From Phenylobacterium glaciei (GTDB lineage Bacteria; Pseudomonadota; Alphaproteobacteria; Caulobacterales; Caulobacteraceae): a stretch of DNA of 64,000 nt. Within the stretch, counting starts at the first letter, position 1. Every line of letters begins with the position of its first letter. Of this stretch, positions 22,967 to 32,731 are shown piece after piece. Below the pieces are notes generated by a model, which ran no database searches, was not told the DNA's origin, and was given only the letters and a program-made list of their open reading frames with translations. The translations under genes were made by a program, and so were the position numbers. The stretch is taken from positions 1,761,501-1,825,500 of the forward strand of contig NZ_JAGSGD010000001.1 of the NCBI RefSeq assembly GCF_016772415.1, written 5' to 3'.

Positions 22967-24289
22967 CTAGAGCCGGCGCGGGATCATCACCTGCATGGAC
23001 TTGTAGCCCTTCACGAAGGTGGAGGGGACGCGCGTGGGTTCTTCGAGGACCTGGATGTCGGGGAAGCGCGCCAGGATCTCTTCCCAGATGATCTTCAGCT
23101 GCAGCTCGGCCAGGCGGTTGCCGACGCAGCGGTGGACGCCGAAGCCGAAGGACAGGTGCTGGCGGGCGCGGTCGCGGTCGATGATGTAGGCGTTGGGGTT
23201 CTCGATGACGCTATCGTCCCGGTTGCCCGAGACGTACCACATGACGACATTGTCGCCCTTCTTGATCATCTTGCCGCCCAGTTCGAAGTCCTGGGTCGCG
23301 ATGCGCTTCATGTGGGCCAGCGGGGTCTGCCAGCGGATGGTTTCCGACACCATCGAGGGGATCAGGTCAGGGTTGGCGCGCAGCTTGGCGTACTGGTCGG
23401 GGTGCTTGTTCAGGGCGTAGACCGAACCCGAGATGGTGTTGCGGGTGGTGTCGTTGCCGCCGATGGTCAGCAGGATGATGTTCCCCAGATACTCGAACTG
23501 GTTCATGTCCTTGGTGGCCTCGCCGTGGGCCAGCATGGAGACCATGTCGCCGTCGATGGGGTTGGCCTTGCGCTCGTTCCACAGGTTGAGGAAGTAGCCG
23601 GCATAGGCGCCCATCTCGGCGCGCTTTTCCTCCCAGGTGTCGATGACGCCGTCGCCGGGACGCGACATCACGGTGTCCGACCAGCGGGTCAGCTTGCGGC
23701 GGTCCTCCTGCGGCATGCCAAACAGGGTGGCCAGGGTCATGGCCGTCAGTTCCATGGAGACCTTGTCGACCCAGTCGAAGGCCTCGCCGATCGGCAGGCT
23801 GTCGAGGATCATCCCGGCGCGCTCGCGGATCAGCGGCTCCATGATCTTCAGATTGTGCGGCGAGACCGCCGGGCTGACGGTCTTGCGCTGCTCGTCGTGC
23901 TTGGGCGGGTCCATGGCGATGAACATGGTGGGACCGCCGGTGGGACCGCCGAAGGCGCCGCCGGTCATCTGGGCGCCGCTGGCCACCAGCTTGGCGATCA
24001 TCTCTTCGCTGGGGCCGAGGCTGATGCCGCCCTCGGAGGAGAACACCGCGTGATTGGTGTCGACCGCCATGATGTCGTTGTAGCGGGTGACCGCCCAGTG
24101 GGGCTCGAAGTCGCTGGCCGGCTGCCAGTGGACGGGATCCTCGGCGCGCAGGCGCTCGAAGTAGGGCCAGATGGCGTCGTTCTTGAACAGGGCCGAGTTG
24201 GCCACGTTCAGGCTCTCGAGCGGCAGGGCATAGACCTCGTCGCGGGCGGTCTTGACGGTGGCGGCGTCCAGGGTGGCGCTCTCGCTCAT
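22967..24289 (-). CDS. Cytochrome P450, CYP153-like (terminal alkane/fatty acid hydroxylase)
   Basis: A 440-residue soluble P450. Motifs: I-helix GGNDTTRNTISG (residues 277-288), K-helix ExxR (E316-R319 in SETIRW), and the heme loop HLSFGFGVHRCVGNRLAELQ with Cys388. The sequences FIAMDPPKHDEQRKTVSP and VVMWYVSGNRD are strongly reminiscent of CYP153 enzymes, which hydroxylate terminal carbons of alkanes and fatty acids with ferredoxin and ferredoxin reductase. No redox partners are encoded nearby. The ATG at 24289 has GAGGAACACC upstream. P450 identity is certain; the CYP153 assignment rests on recalled family sequence and is fairly likely. Confidence 0.85.
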   Translation of the reverse strand: MSESATLDAATVKTARDEVYALPLESLNVANSALFKNDAIWPYFERLRAEDPVHWQPASDFEPHWAVTRYNDIMAVDTNHAVFSSEGGISLGPSEEMIAKLVASGAQMTGGAFGGPTGGPTMFIAMDPPKHDEQRKTVSPAVSPHNLKIMEPLIRERAGMILDSLPIGEAFDWVDKVSMELTAMTLATLFGMPQEDRRKLTRWSDTVMSRPGDGVIDTWEEKRAEMGAYAGYFLNLWNERKANPIDGDMVSMLAHGEATKDMNQFEYLGNIILLTIGGNDTTRNTISGSVYALNKHPDQYAKLRANPDLIPSMVSETIRWQTPLAHMKRIATQDFELGGKMIKKGDNVVMWYVSGNRDDSVIENPNAYIIDRDRARQHLSFGFGVHRCVGNRLAELQLKIIWEEILARFPDIQVLEEPTRVPSTFVKGYKSMQVMIPRRL

Positions 24290-24443
24290 GGGGTGTTCCT
24301 CGCTTTGGCCAAGCCTTTGGAGACCTGTTAACCCCAGGTCTCGCCGTCTGAACAGCGTTCGGCAAGGTCTATCATGACGCGGGCGTCACTTTCGCGGTCA
24401 AGTTCTCGTGGCGCGAGGACGAGGCGCTCGGCGGTGTTGCGGA

Positions 24444-24887
24444 TCAGGCGCGCTTGTTCAGGGTGATGCTGGTGGCCGAGCCGGGGGCCGAGGGAGCGCC
24501 CTTGAGGCCGTAGCCGGAGCCGGTGGTGCGCTGGGCGGCGACCTCGTTGGCGATGGTGCGGACCAGGCCCTCGGTGACCGTGCGGGCGGCGTCGAGCGCG
24601 CGGCCCTGGCGGGCCAGCACGCTGTCGAAGGCCTCGGTGGCGCGGATCAGCCGGGTGCGCTGGGCCAGGGGGGCCGAGGCCACCATGGCCGGGTTGGCGC
24701 GGACCCGGGCCGACTCGTGGCGGTAGATATTGGCCAGGCGAGAGGTTTCCTCGATGTAGGCCATGGCCTCCTGCGGGCGCTGCTGCTCGAAGGCCTGGGC
24801 CTCCAGGGCCACAAGCTCAGTGAGGCGCTCGGTGAGGATCACCAGTTGTTCGACGCGGTCGGCGGCGTCCAGAGCGGAAAGGGCCAT
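24444..24887 (-). CDS. flbY: Flagellar protein FlbY (FlgN-like)
   Basis: A 147-residue, mostly helical, cytoplasmic protein: residues 8-90 form a long amphipathic bundle (RVEQLVILTERLTELVALEAQ; YIEETSRLANIYRHESARV) and the tail is Gly/Ser/Ala rich. This is the layout of the FlgN-type export chaperone fold. It is the third gene of the flgI operon, 10 bases after the rod-binding protein gene, which matches the Caulobacter flgI-flbY arrangement. The ortholog was named from flagellar genetics; chaperone activity is inferred from the fold. The operon ends here, about 150 bases before the P450 gene. Confidence 0.7.
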   Translation of the reverse strand: MALSALDAADRVEQLVILTERLTELVALEAQAFEQQRPQEAMAYIEETSRLANIYRHESARVRANPAMVASAPLAQRTRLIRATEAFDSVLARQGRALDAARTVTEGLVRTIANEVAAQRTTGSGYGLKGAPSAPGSATSITLNKRA

Positions 24888-24897
24888 CGTGTAATTC

Positions 24898-25209
24898 CTA
24901 ACTCAGACCTTGAAGCTTCAGCATTTCCTTGGCGACGTCGTCGGCGATGCCGAGCCCGCCGGACTTCACGACCTGCTTGGCCATGGCCTCGTTCATGAAG
25001 GACTTGAAGGCGTCCTCGCCCTGGCCGCCGCTGAACGGTTCGGAGACCTTCACGTCCTTCATCATCTGACCCAGCATGACCGACAGGAACGAGCTCTCGA
25101 AGTCCTTGGCGGTCTTGGCGATCTGGCCGCGCTTGGCCATTTCCGCCGCGCTCATCGGCGCGGGGGCAGGGGGGGTGAGGTTGAGCGCGGGGGCGGCGAT
25201 GTCGGCCAT
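24898..25209 (-). CDS. Flagellar rod-binding protein (FlgJ N-terminal domain only)
   Basis: A 103-residue protein corresponding to the rod-capping half of Flg[39 protein letters not shown], then [26 protein letters not shown]. The peptidoglycan hydrolase half of enterobacterial FlgJ is absent, as is usual in Caulobacterales, where a separate hydrolase opens the wall. The protein should be exported to the periplasm to cap the growing rod. Its ATG at 25209 shares a base with the flgI stop (TGATG); the preceding GTG is also possible. The central position in flgI-rod-flbY supports the call. Confidence 0.85.
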   Translation of the reverse strand: MADIAAPALNLTPPAPAPMSAAEMAKRGQIAKTAKDFESSFLSVMLGQMMKDVKVSEPFSGGQGEDAFKSFMNEAMAKQVVKSGGLGIADDVAKEMLKLQGLS

Positions 25210-26315
25210 CACATGACCTCGATGTCGGCTTGCAGGGCGCCCGCGGCCTTGATGGCCTGCAGGATGGAGATCATGTCGCGGGGCGTGACCCCGAGCGCGT
25301 TGAGGCCGGCCACCAGGGTGGCGAGCGAGGCGCCCTCCTTCAGGGTGATCAGCTTCTTGCCCTTCTCCTCGTCGACCGAGACGTTGGACTGGGGCACCAC
25401 GGTGGTCTGGCCCTGGCTGAAGGGGGCGGGCTGGCTGACCGCCGGGCTCTCCTGGACGTTGATGGTCAGGTTGCCCTGGGCGATGGCCACGGTGGAGATG
25501 CGGACGTTGTCGCCCATCACCACCACGCCGGCCACTTCGTCGATCACCACCTTGGCGGCGTCGTCGGGCTCGACGCTGAGGTTCTCGATCTGCGAGATGA
25601 AGCCCACCATGTTGGCGCCCTCGTTGGGCTGGATCGTCACGATGGTGGGATTGTCGGCCCGCGCGCAGCCCGGGTACTTGGCGTTGATCACGTCGGCGAT
25701 GCGCTTGGCGGTGGTGAAGTCGGGATTGCGCAGGGTCATGCGCAGCTGGCTCATGCTGGCCAGCTGGAAGCCGATCTCGCGTTCGACGATGGCGCCTGAG
25801 GCGATGCGGCCGGCGGTGGGCACGCCCTTGGAGATCGAGGAGCCCGAGGCCCCGCCGGCCGAGACCGACCCGGTCTGCACCGTGCCCTGACCCACGGCGT
25901 AGGCCTGGCCGTCGGCGCCCAGCAGGGGGGTGACCAGCAGGGTGCCGCCCTGCAGGCTCTTGGCGTCGCCCAGGGCCGAGACGCTGGCGTCGATGGGGGA
26001 GCCGGTGGCCACGAAGGCCGGCAGCTTGGCGGTGACCATGACGGCGGCCACGTTCTTGGTGTTGAGGTTGGCGTCGCGGGTGTTGACCCCCAGACGCTCC
26101 AGCATGGCTTCCAGGCTCTGCTTGGTGAAGGGAGCGTTGCGCAGGCTGTCGCCCGTGCCGTTCAGACCGACGACCAGGCCGTAGCCCACCAGCATGTTCT
26201 CGCGGACGCCCTCGAACTCCACGATGTCCTTGATCCGCGACTTGGCGAAGGACGGGCCGGCGGCGAGGGCGGTGGCCATCAGGACGGCGCTGAAGAGGCG
26301 AAGCGGTCGACGCAT
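25209..26315 (-). CDS. flgI: Flagellar P-ring protein FlgI
   Basis: A 368-residue precursor. The signal peptide is [20 protein letters not shown], cleaved after SFA. The mature protein has all FlgI landmarks: [67 protein letters not shown], and LREG-like [20 protein letters not shown] near the C-terminus, ending [20 protein letters not shown]. It assembles in the periplasmic peptidoglycan layer as the P-ring bushing around the rod. A sigma-54-type promoter lies about 45 bases upstream. The gene is divergent from fliX, the known Caulobacter arrangement. Confidence 0.95.
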   Translation of the reverse strand: MRRPLRLFSAVLMATALAAGPSFAKSRIKDIVEFEGVRENMLVGYGLVVGLNGTGDSLRNAPFTKQSLEAMLERLGVNTRDANLNTKNVAAVMVTAKLPAFVATGSPIDASVSALGDAKSLQGGTLLVTPLLGADGQAYAVGQGTVQTGSVSAGGASGSSISKGVPTAGRIASGAIVEREIGFQLASMSQLRMTLRNPDFTTAKRIADVINAKYPGCARADNPTIVTIQPNEGANMVGFISQIENLSVEPDDAAKVVIDEVAGVVVMGDNVRISTVAIAQGNLTINVQESPAVSQPAPFSQGQTTVVPQSNVSVDEEKGKKLITLKEGASLATLVAGLNALGVTPRDMISILQAIKAAGALQADIEVM

Positions 26316-26359
26316 GGAACCCCGGGGGCGAACAGACGGAAAGAACTCGTCCTTGCCTA

Positions 26360-26375
26360 TGCGACGGACGTGCCA
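26360..26375 (-). promoter_or_regulatory. Sigma-54-type promoter of the flgI operon
   Basis: Minus-strand TGGCACGTCCGTCGCA matches the sigma-54 consensus TGGCACG-N4-TTGCA except for one base of the -12 element (TCGC for TTGC). GG/GC spacing is correct. Predicted transcription start is near 26350, about 35 bases before the flgI ATG. Class III flagellar genes of Caulobacter use sigma-54 with FlbD. Confidence 0.7.
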
Positions 26376-26458
26376 GCCGGACCCGGTGAAAACCCTAATG
26401 ATTCCAGGGGTTGTCGATTCGCGCCGCGCGGCAGACGGCGCCGTGGCGGCAGAAGTTG

Positions 26459-26490
26459 CCCGGCATTAACCATACCCTAAGCATGCCGGG
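26459..26490 (+). promoter_or_regulatory. CtrA-like box inside an inverted repeat, upstream of fliX
   Basis: TTAA (26466-26469), 7 bases, CTAA (26477-26480): one mismatch from the CtrA full site. It sits between perfect 8-base inverted arms CCCGGCAT (26459-26466) and ATGCCGGG (26483-26490). The fliX ATG is 46 bases downstream. CtrA controls fliX in Caulobacter; the flanking arms are an additional feature. Confidence 0.65.
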
Positions 26491-26535
26491 CCGATGACTG
26501 AGGGCGAAACGTCAGGTCAAGAGTTCGACTCACCC

Positions 26536-26967
26536 ATGAAGGTCAACGGAACAAGCGGCGTGGGATCGGCGAACGGGGCGTCAAAGCCCCGCGGCGCAGA
26601 TGGGCAGGGTTTCCGCCTGCCGACCGCCGGCGCGGCCTCGGCCCCGGTCCAGGCCGCCCGCGCCACGGGCCTCTCGGGCGTCATGAACGTGGACGCCATC
26701 CTAGCGTTGCAGGAGATGGGCGGACCGCTGGAACGCCGCCGCCGCGCGGTGCGCCGGGCCGGCCGCCTGCTGGACGTGCTGGACGAGGTGAAACTGGGCC
26801 TGCTGTCTGGCGACATGTCGGAAAGCAAGCTGGATGCCCTGCGTTCCGCCATCCGCGATGAGCGGGAAGCTACCGAGGATACTCGCCTGGAAGGGGTTCT
26901 TGACGAGATTGAAACCCGGGCCGCGGTAGAGCTGGCCAAGCTCGAATGCGCGAAACGTGCGGCTTAA
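26536..26967 (+). CDS. fliX: Class II flagellar assembly regulator FliX
   Basis: A 143-residue protein. The N-terminal third is Gly/Ser/Ala-rich and probably flexible (MKVNGTSGVGSANGASK); the C-terminal part is helical: VDAILALQEMGGPLERRRRAV, LLDVLDEVKLGLLSGDMSE and LDEIETRAAVELAKLECAKRA. FliX is a membrane-associated trans-acting regulator of FlbD that couples assembly of the early basal body to class III/IV transcription. The gene is divergent from flgI, as in Caulobacter. The ATG at 26536 is chosen; a frame extension to 26494 has no ribosome site. dksA follows about 100 bases later. Confidence 0.92.
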   Translation: MKVNGTSGVGSANGASKPRGADGQGFRLPTAGAASAPVQAARATGLSGVMNVDAILALQEMGGPLERRRRAVRRAGRLLDVLDEVKLGLLSGDMSESKLDALRSAIRDEREATEDTRLEGVLDEIETRAAVELAKLECAKRAA

Positions 26968-26990
26968 TGGTGCGCGACGCGCGAGCCGCG

Positions 26991-27018
26991 TTGAATCGTT
27001 AAATCGTTTTGGTATAAG
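26991..27018 (+). promoter_or_regulatory. Sigma-70-type promoter of dksA
   Basis: TTGAAT (26991-26996) and TATAAG (27013-27018) are separated by 16 bases. They lie 24 bases after the fliX stop and 49 bases before the dksA start, so dksA has its own promoter. Confidence 0.6.
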
Positions 27019-27066
27019 CGCCCAGCGTGTCTTAAGGGGCGGTACTCCAGGGGGCGTGAGGCGTAA

Positions 27067-27495
27067 ATGACCACAGCCGCAGTCATGGCTGACAAGCCGG
27101 GTTATCTTCCTTCCGAGGACGAGCCCTTCATGAATGAGCGTCAGCTTGAGTATTTCAAGCAGAAGCTCCAAGCGTGGAAAGACGACATCCTGCGGGAATC
27201 CCGCGAGACGCTCGTCCACCTGCAGAGCGAAACCGAGAACCATCCGGATCTCGCGGACCGGGCGACGTCGGAAACCGACCGATCCCTGGAACTGCGGACC
27301 CGCGATCGCCAGCGTAAGTTGATCTCCAAGATCGACGAAGCCCTGCGCCGCATCGCCGATGGCTCCTACGGCTATTGCGAAGACACCGGCGAGCCGATCG
27401 GCATCGCCCGTCTCGACGCGCGGCCGACCGCGACGCTCAGCCTCGAGGCGCAGGAACGCCACGAGCGCCGGGAACGCGTTCACCGCGACGACTAG
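27067..27495 (+). CDS. dksA: RNA polymerase-binding transcription factor DksA
   Basis: A 142-residue DksA. The coiled coil (residues 25-100, FMNERQLEYFKQKLQAWKDD through KISKIDEALRRIADG) carries the conserved DRAT/E region at its tip (DLADRATSETDRS) with the Asp residues that reach the polymerase active site. The C-terminal globule is YGYCEDTGEPIGIARLDARP. Only one Cys (C104) of the four zinc-finger Cys of E. coli DksA remains, a degenerate form typical of alphaproteobacteria. It acts with ppGpp on rRNA and amino-acid promoters. In Caulobacterales it lies next to flagellar genes. GGCG-rich sequence precedes the ATG; an internal Met at residue 7 is possible. Confidence 0.95.
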   Translation: MTTAAVMADKPGYLPSEDEPFMNERQLEYFKQKLQAWKDDILRESRETLVHLQSETENHPDLADRATSETDRSLELRTRDRQRKLISKIDEALRRIADGSYGYCEDTGEPIGIARLDARPTATLSLEAQERHERRERVHRDD

Positions 27496-27595
27496 CTGTT
27501 CGAGGTTCGGGTTGGGCTGCCCCGTCTTCCGTGCGGAGAGGGGATGCGGTTTGACGCGCCGGATGAGAGGGCGCACTCCGCTGTCAGAATAAGAC

Positions 27596-27691
27596 CGTCA
27601 TCCTGGGCGACCCGTAGGGGAGACCCGGGACCCAGGTGACGGGCTTGGCCCCTGGGTCCCGGCTCTCCGCTTCGCTGCGGCCGGGATGACG
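27596..27691 (-). repeat. Family B palindromic repeat
   Basis: A 96-base element with arms CGTCATCCTGGGCGACCCGT and GCTGCGGCCGGGATGACG and internal GGGACCCAGG / CCCTGGGTCCC. It is the inverted counterpart of the inner element at 10586-10683. It fills part of the 277-base dksA-ABC-F gap. Confidence 0.88.
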
Positions 27692-27772
27692 TGAATGGTT
27701 TTCTGGACGCGACGAATTCCCGGGTGGCCCTGAGGCTGGCCTTCGCCACCGAGCCGGGCTAGCAGACCGCGC

Positions 27773-29401
<1,629 letters not shown>

Positions 29402-29412
29402 CGGGCTGGCGC

Positions 29413-29436
29413 GCCGACCTTCGCCGGGATGAGCGG
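29413..29436 (+). repeat. Half copy of family C repeat
   Basis: GACCTTCGCCGGGATGAGCGG matches the right arm of the family C element at 22811-22937 and has no left partner nearby. It sits just after the ABC-F gene. Confidence 0.6.
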
Positions 29437-29520
29437 AGGGATGCGTCGGCCTTGCGTTCGCTGACGGAGCTTGAGTTTCCGGGGTGGCGAGGGGCGGGCG
29501 GCGCGGCTACATGACGAAGC

Positions 29521-31188
29521 ATGACCCATCGTCTCGTCATCGCCGCCATCCAGGCCAACCCCACGGTCGGGGCCATCGCCGCCAATGAAAAACTTGCCCG
29601 TGAGCGCATAGCTGAGGCCCACGCGGCCGGGGCGGACATCGCGCTGTTTTCCGAGCTGTTCCTCACCGGCTATCCGCCGGAGGACCTGGCCCTGAAGCCT
29701 GCCCTGTGGGCCGCCGGCAAGGCTGCGGTCGAGCGGCTGGCGCTCGTCACCAAGGATAGCTGCGCGGCCCTGGTGGGGCTGATCTGGCCCGCCGAAGGCC
29801 CTGGTCGCAAGCCCCGGAACGCCCTGGCCTTCCTGGCCGATGGCGAAGTGAAGGGCGTGGCCTTCAAGTGTGACCTGCCCAACTACGGCGTGTTCGACGA
29901 GAAGCGGGTGTTCGAGCCCGGCCTCGGCCCGTCGGTGTTCGAGTGGAAGGGCGTCAAGCTGGGGGTCCCGGTCTGCGAGGACATCTGGGCGGCGGGTGTC
30001 TGCGCCGACCTGAAGGCCCAGGGCGCCGAGATCCTGCTGGTGCCCAACGGCTCGCCGTTCCGCCGGCTGGCCGACACCGAGCGGATGGGGGTGGCCAGCG
30101 CCCGGGTCGCCGAGACCGGCCTGCCGATGGTCTATGTCAACGAGGTGGGCGGCCAGGACGAGCTGGTGTTCGACGGCGGCTCCTTCGCCCTGTCGGCGAC
30201 CGGGCAGTTGGTCATGCGTCTGCCGATGTTCGAGGAGGCGCTGGCCCTGACCGTCTGGGAAAAGGCCGACGACGGGGTCTGGGTCTGCGTCGAGGCGCCG
30301 ATGGACGACTGGGTCTCGGGGCCCGAGGAGGTCTACCGGGCCATGGTGCTGGGCCTGAGAGACTACGTGAACAAGTCGGGATTCCCCGGTGTTTTGCTTG
30401 GACTTTCCGGCGGGGTTGATTCGGCCATCGTCGCGGTGGTGGCCGCCGACGCCCTGGGTCCCGACCGGGTCCGCTGCTTCATGCTGCCGTCGCGCTACAC
30501 CAGCCAGGACAGCCTGGACGATGCGGCCGGCTGCGCGGCGCGGCTGGGGGTGCGGCTGGATGAGATCGCCATCTCGCCGGCGGTGGACGCCTTCGCGCAG
30601 ATGCTGACCCCGCTCTATGAGAACCGGGCGCCCGACCTGACCGAGGAGAACATCCAGGCGCGCACCCGGGGCCTGGCCCTGATGGCGCTGTCCAACAAGC
30701 TGGGCTCCATGCTGCTGACCACCGGCAACAAGAGCGAGATGGCGGTGGGCTACGCCACCCTCTACGGCGACATGTGCGGCGGCTACAACGTGCTGAAGGA
30801 CCTGTACAAGACCCAGGTCTATGAGGTCTGCGCTTGGCGCAACGCCAACGACCCCTACGGCGTGGCGGTCTCGCCGATCCCCGAGCGGATCCTTACCAAG
30901 GCGCCCTCGGCCGAGCTGCGGCCCGACCAGAAGGACCAGGACAGCCTGCCCGAATACGCCGAACTCGACGCCATCCTGCATGGGCTGGTGGAGGAGGAGG
31001 CGACCCTCGACGAGATCGTCAGCCGTGGCCACGCGCCCGAGACGGTCGAGCGGGTGCAGCGGCTGCTCTACAATTCCGAATACAAGCGCCGTCAGGCCGC
31101 GCCGGGGGTGAAGATCGGGCCCCGCGCGTTTGGCCGCGATCGGCGCTATCCCATCGTGAATGGGTTTAGGGACGCAGTGACGAAGTAG
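29521..31188 (+). CDS. nadE: Glutamine-dependent NAD+ synthetase
   Basis: A 555-residue two-domain enzyme. The N-terminal nitrilase-type glutaminase has the triad E45 (FSELFLTGYPPEDL), K116 (AFKCDLPNYGVFDEK) and C152 (VCEDIWAAGV). The C-terminal synthetase has the ATP pyrophosphatase P-loop GLSGGVDSAI (296-301), followed by MLPSRYTSQDSLDDA, LLTTGNKSEMAVGYATLYGD and ILTKAPSAELRPDQKDQDSLPEY. It adenylates nicotinate adenine dinucleotide and amidates it with ammonia channelled from glutamine, the last step of NAD synthesis. Full length and all motifs are present. The ATG at 29521 directly follows a short GC-rich gap. Confidence 0.95.
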   Translation: MTHRLVIAAIQANPTVGAIAANEKLARERIAEAHAAGADIALFSELFLTGYPPEDLALKPALWAAGKAAVERLALVTKDSCAALVGLIWPAEGPGRKPRNALAFLADGEVKGVAFKCDLPNYGVFDEKRVFEPGLGPSVFEWKGVKLGVPVCEDIWAAGVCADLKAQGAEILLVPNGSPFRRLADTERMGVASARVAETGLPMVYVNEVGGQDELVFDGGSFALSATGQLVMRLPMFEEALALTVWEKADDGVWVCVEAPMDDWVSGPEEVYRAMVLGLRDYVNKSGFPGVLLGLSGGVDSAIVAVVAADALGPDRVRCFMLPSRYTSQDSLDDAAGCAARLGVRLDEIAISPAVDAFAQMLTPLYENRAPDLTEENIQARTRGLALMALSNKLGSMLLTTGNKSEMAVGYATLYGDMCGGYNVLKDLYKTQVYEVCAWRNANDPYGVAVSPIPERILTKAPSAELRPDQKDQDSLPEYAELDAILHGLVEEEATLDEIVSRGHAPETVERVQRLLYNSEYKRRQAAPGVKIGPRAFGRDRRYPIVNGFRDAVTK

Positions 31189-31264
31189 GTCGCCGTCTCG
31201 ACTCTGGATTGCGGTTTCAAGCTTGGCTGTTACTGTTGCCCCCATTCTGGGTGGAGGGACGGCC

Positions 31265-32233
31265 ATGGGTTTGCGTCTGATCGGTCGGCTGGCGGTTTGC
31301 GCCGGTTTGATGATGGTGTTGAGCGCTTGCGCCACCACCGTCGATATCAGCGCCCGCTTCCCGGCGCGCTATGCCGAGACGGCCAATATCCGCAACATAG
31401 CCGTCGCCGACTTCGACGGCTATGGCGGGCGCGAGTTTCAGTCGGCCCTGCAGGCCGAACTGTTCTCCGCCACCTTCGACGGCCGGCCCTATTTCAACGT
31501 GGTGGCCACCGGCGGTCCCAGCAATCCCGGCGCCGCGGCGGGCTATGGCCGCTCGGTGGGCGCGCAGGGGGTGATCCTGGGCACGGTGGGCACCGACTTC
31601 AACACCTCGTCCTACCAGGGCAGCGAGAGCCGCTGCGTGCGTTGGGACGGTGACAAGTGCAAGGAATACAAGTCCTTCCCCATCCCTTGCTGGCGCCGGA
31701 ACGTCGATCTGATCGTGACCCCCAGCCTGGTGAGCGTGGCCAGCGGCCGGGTGGTCTATTCCGCCCAGAAGCGGGCCAGCCGCAACACCTCGTGGTGCGG
31801 AAACGAGTCGCCGTCCACGGGCGACCTGGCGATGGTGACCGACGCCCAGCGCGACATCCTCGGCGACATCCGCCGCGACATCGCCCCCTACAACACCACC
31901 CTGTCAGCCACCCTGAAGACCAAGGGCGTGGGGCTGAGCGATGTCCTGAAGGCGCAGTTCACCGCCGCGGCCAAGGCCGCTTCCAGCGGCGACATGGGCT
32001 CGGCCTGCCAGGCCTGGGCCAGCATCAACGCGGCCCAGCCCGGGAACCTGGACACCGTCTACGACCTGGGGGTCTGCGCCGAGAGCGCCGGAGACTACGG
32101 CAAGGCGCTGAGCCTCTACCGCCAGGCCCAGCGTCTGGCGCCCGCCCCCGACAATGCCGTCAACGAGAGCCTGGCCCGGGCGCAGAACCTGGCCGACGCC
32201 AAGGCGGCCCTGGCGCGCGGTCAGAAGAAGTAG
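31265..32233 (+). CDS. Lipoprotein with CsgG/TolB-like and TPR regions
   Basis: A 322-residue lipoprotein precursor: signal and lipobox MMVLSAC with Cys at about residue 20, then the strand NIRNIAVADFDGYGGREF typical of CsgG/TolB-N-like domains, then AQGVILGTVGTDFNTSSYQG, a Cys-containing insert (SRCVRWDGDKCKEY, PCWRRNVDL), and a C-terminal helical part with one TPR-like pair (ACQAWASINAAQPGNLDTVYDLGVCAESAGDYGKALSLYRQAQRL). The ATG at 31265 is preferred over an upstream TTG. It probably sits in the outer membrane facing the periplasm. I cannot name a family function. The stop is followed by a strong hairpin. Confidence 0.75.
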   Translation: MGLRLIGRLAVCAGLMMVLSACATTVDISARFPARYAETANIRNIAVADFDGYGGREFQSALQAELFSATFDGRPYFNVVATGGPSNPGAAAGYGRSVGAQGVILGTVGTDFNTSSYQGSESRCVRWDGDKCKEYKSFPIPCWRRNVDLIVTPSLVSVASGRVVYSAQKRASRNTSWCGNESPSTGDLAMVTDAQRDILGDIRRDIAPYNTTLSATLKTKGVGLSDVLKAQFTAAAKAASSGDMGSACQAWASINAAQPGNLDTVYDLGVCAESAGDYGKALSLYRQAQRLAPAPDNAVNESLARAQNLADAKAALARGQKK

Positions 32234-32245
32234 GGACGCTCTTTT

Positions 32246-32267
32246 CCTCTCCCACAGGTGGGAGAGG
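32246..32267 (+). promoter_or_regulatory. Perfect hairpin overlapping the GNAT ribosome site
   Basis: CCTCTCCCAC (32246-32255), AG loop, GTGGGAGAGG (32258-32267): 10 paired bases. The 3' arm contains GGAGAGG, next to GGGGGAG, which are the only Shine-Dalgarno candidates for the GNAT gene at 32279. It may be a translational attenuator or a small REP unit. No U-tract follows. Confidence 0.6.
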
Positions 32268-32278
32268 GGGAGTTGCAG

Positions 32279-32731
32279 ATGAGCCAGAGCACCCTTCGCA
32301 CCGCCGTCCCGGACGATGCCACGGCGATCCGCGACCTGACGCGGGCGGCCTATGCCAAGTGGGTGCCGCTGATCGGCCGCGAGCCTAAGCCGATGCTGGC
32401 CGACTATGAGGCCGCCGTGCGCAAGCACCGCTTCGATCTGCTGTACGTGGCGGGCGAACTGGCGGCCCTGATCGAGACCCTCGACGAGGGCGACCAGTTG
32501 CTGGTGGAGAACGTGGCGGTGTCTCCGAGCCATCAGGGGCAGGGGCTAGGGACCCGGCTGATGGCCCAGGCCGAGGTGGTCGCACGCGGGCTCGGCCACG
32601 GCCGCATCTGGCTCTACACCAACCAGAGGTTCGAGGAGAACATCAGGCTCTACAGCCGCCTAGGCTATCGCATCGACAGCGAGGAGCCGATCGGCGACTC
32701 GGTGCGGGTGAACATGAGCAAGGCGCTCTAG
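32279..32731 (+). CDS. GNAT-family N-acetyltransferase
   Basis: A 150-residue single GNAT domain: TLRTAVPDDATAIRDLTRAAY (motif C), LVENVAVSPSHQGQGLGTRLMAQAE with the acetyl-CoA pyrophosphate loop (Q/RxxGxG/A as QGQGLGT), and LYTNQRFEENIRLYSRLGYR in the closing helix. Cytoplasmic enzymes of this kind transfer acetyl from CoA to an amine; the acceptor cannot be predicted. The ribosome site is inside a 10-bp hairpin. Its TAG stop overlaps the DUF6665 stop on the other strand (CTAG at 32728-32731). Confidence 0.9.
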   Translation: MSQSTLRTAVPDDATAIRDLTRAAYAKWVPLIGREPKPMLADYEAAVRKHRFDLLYVAGELAALIETLDEGDQLLVENVAVSPSHQGQGLGTRLMAQAEVVARGLGHGRIWLYTNQRFEENIRLYSRLGYRIDSEEPIGDSVRVNMSKAL

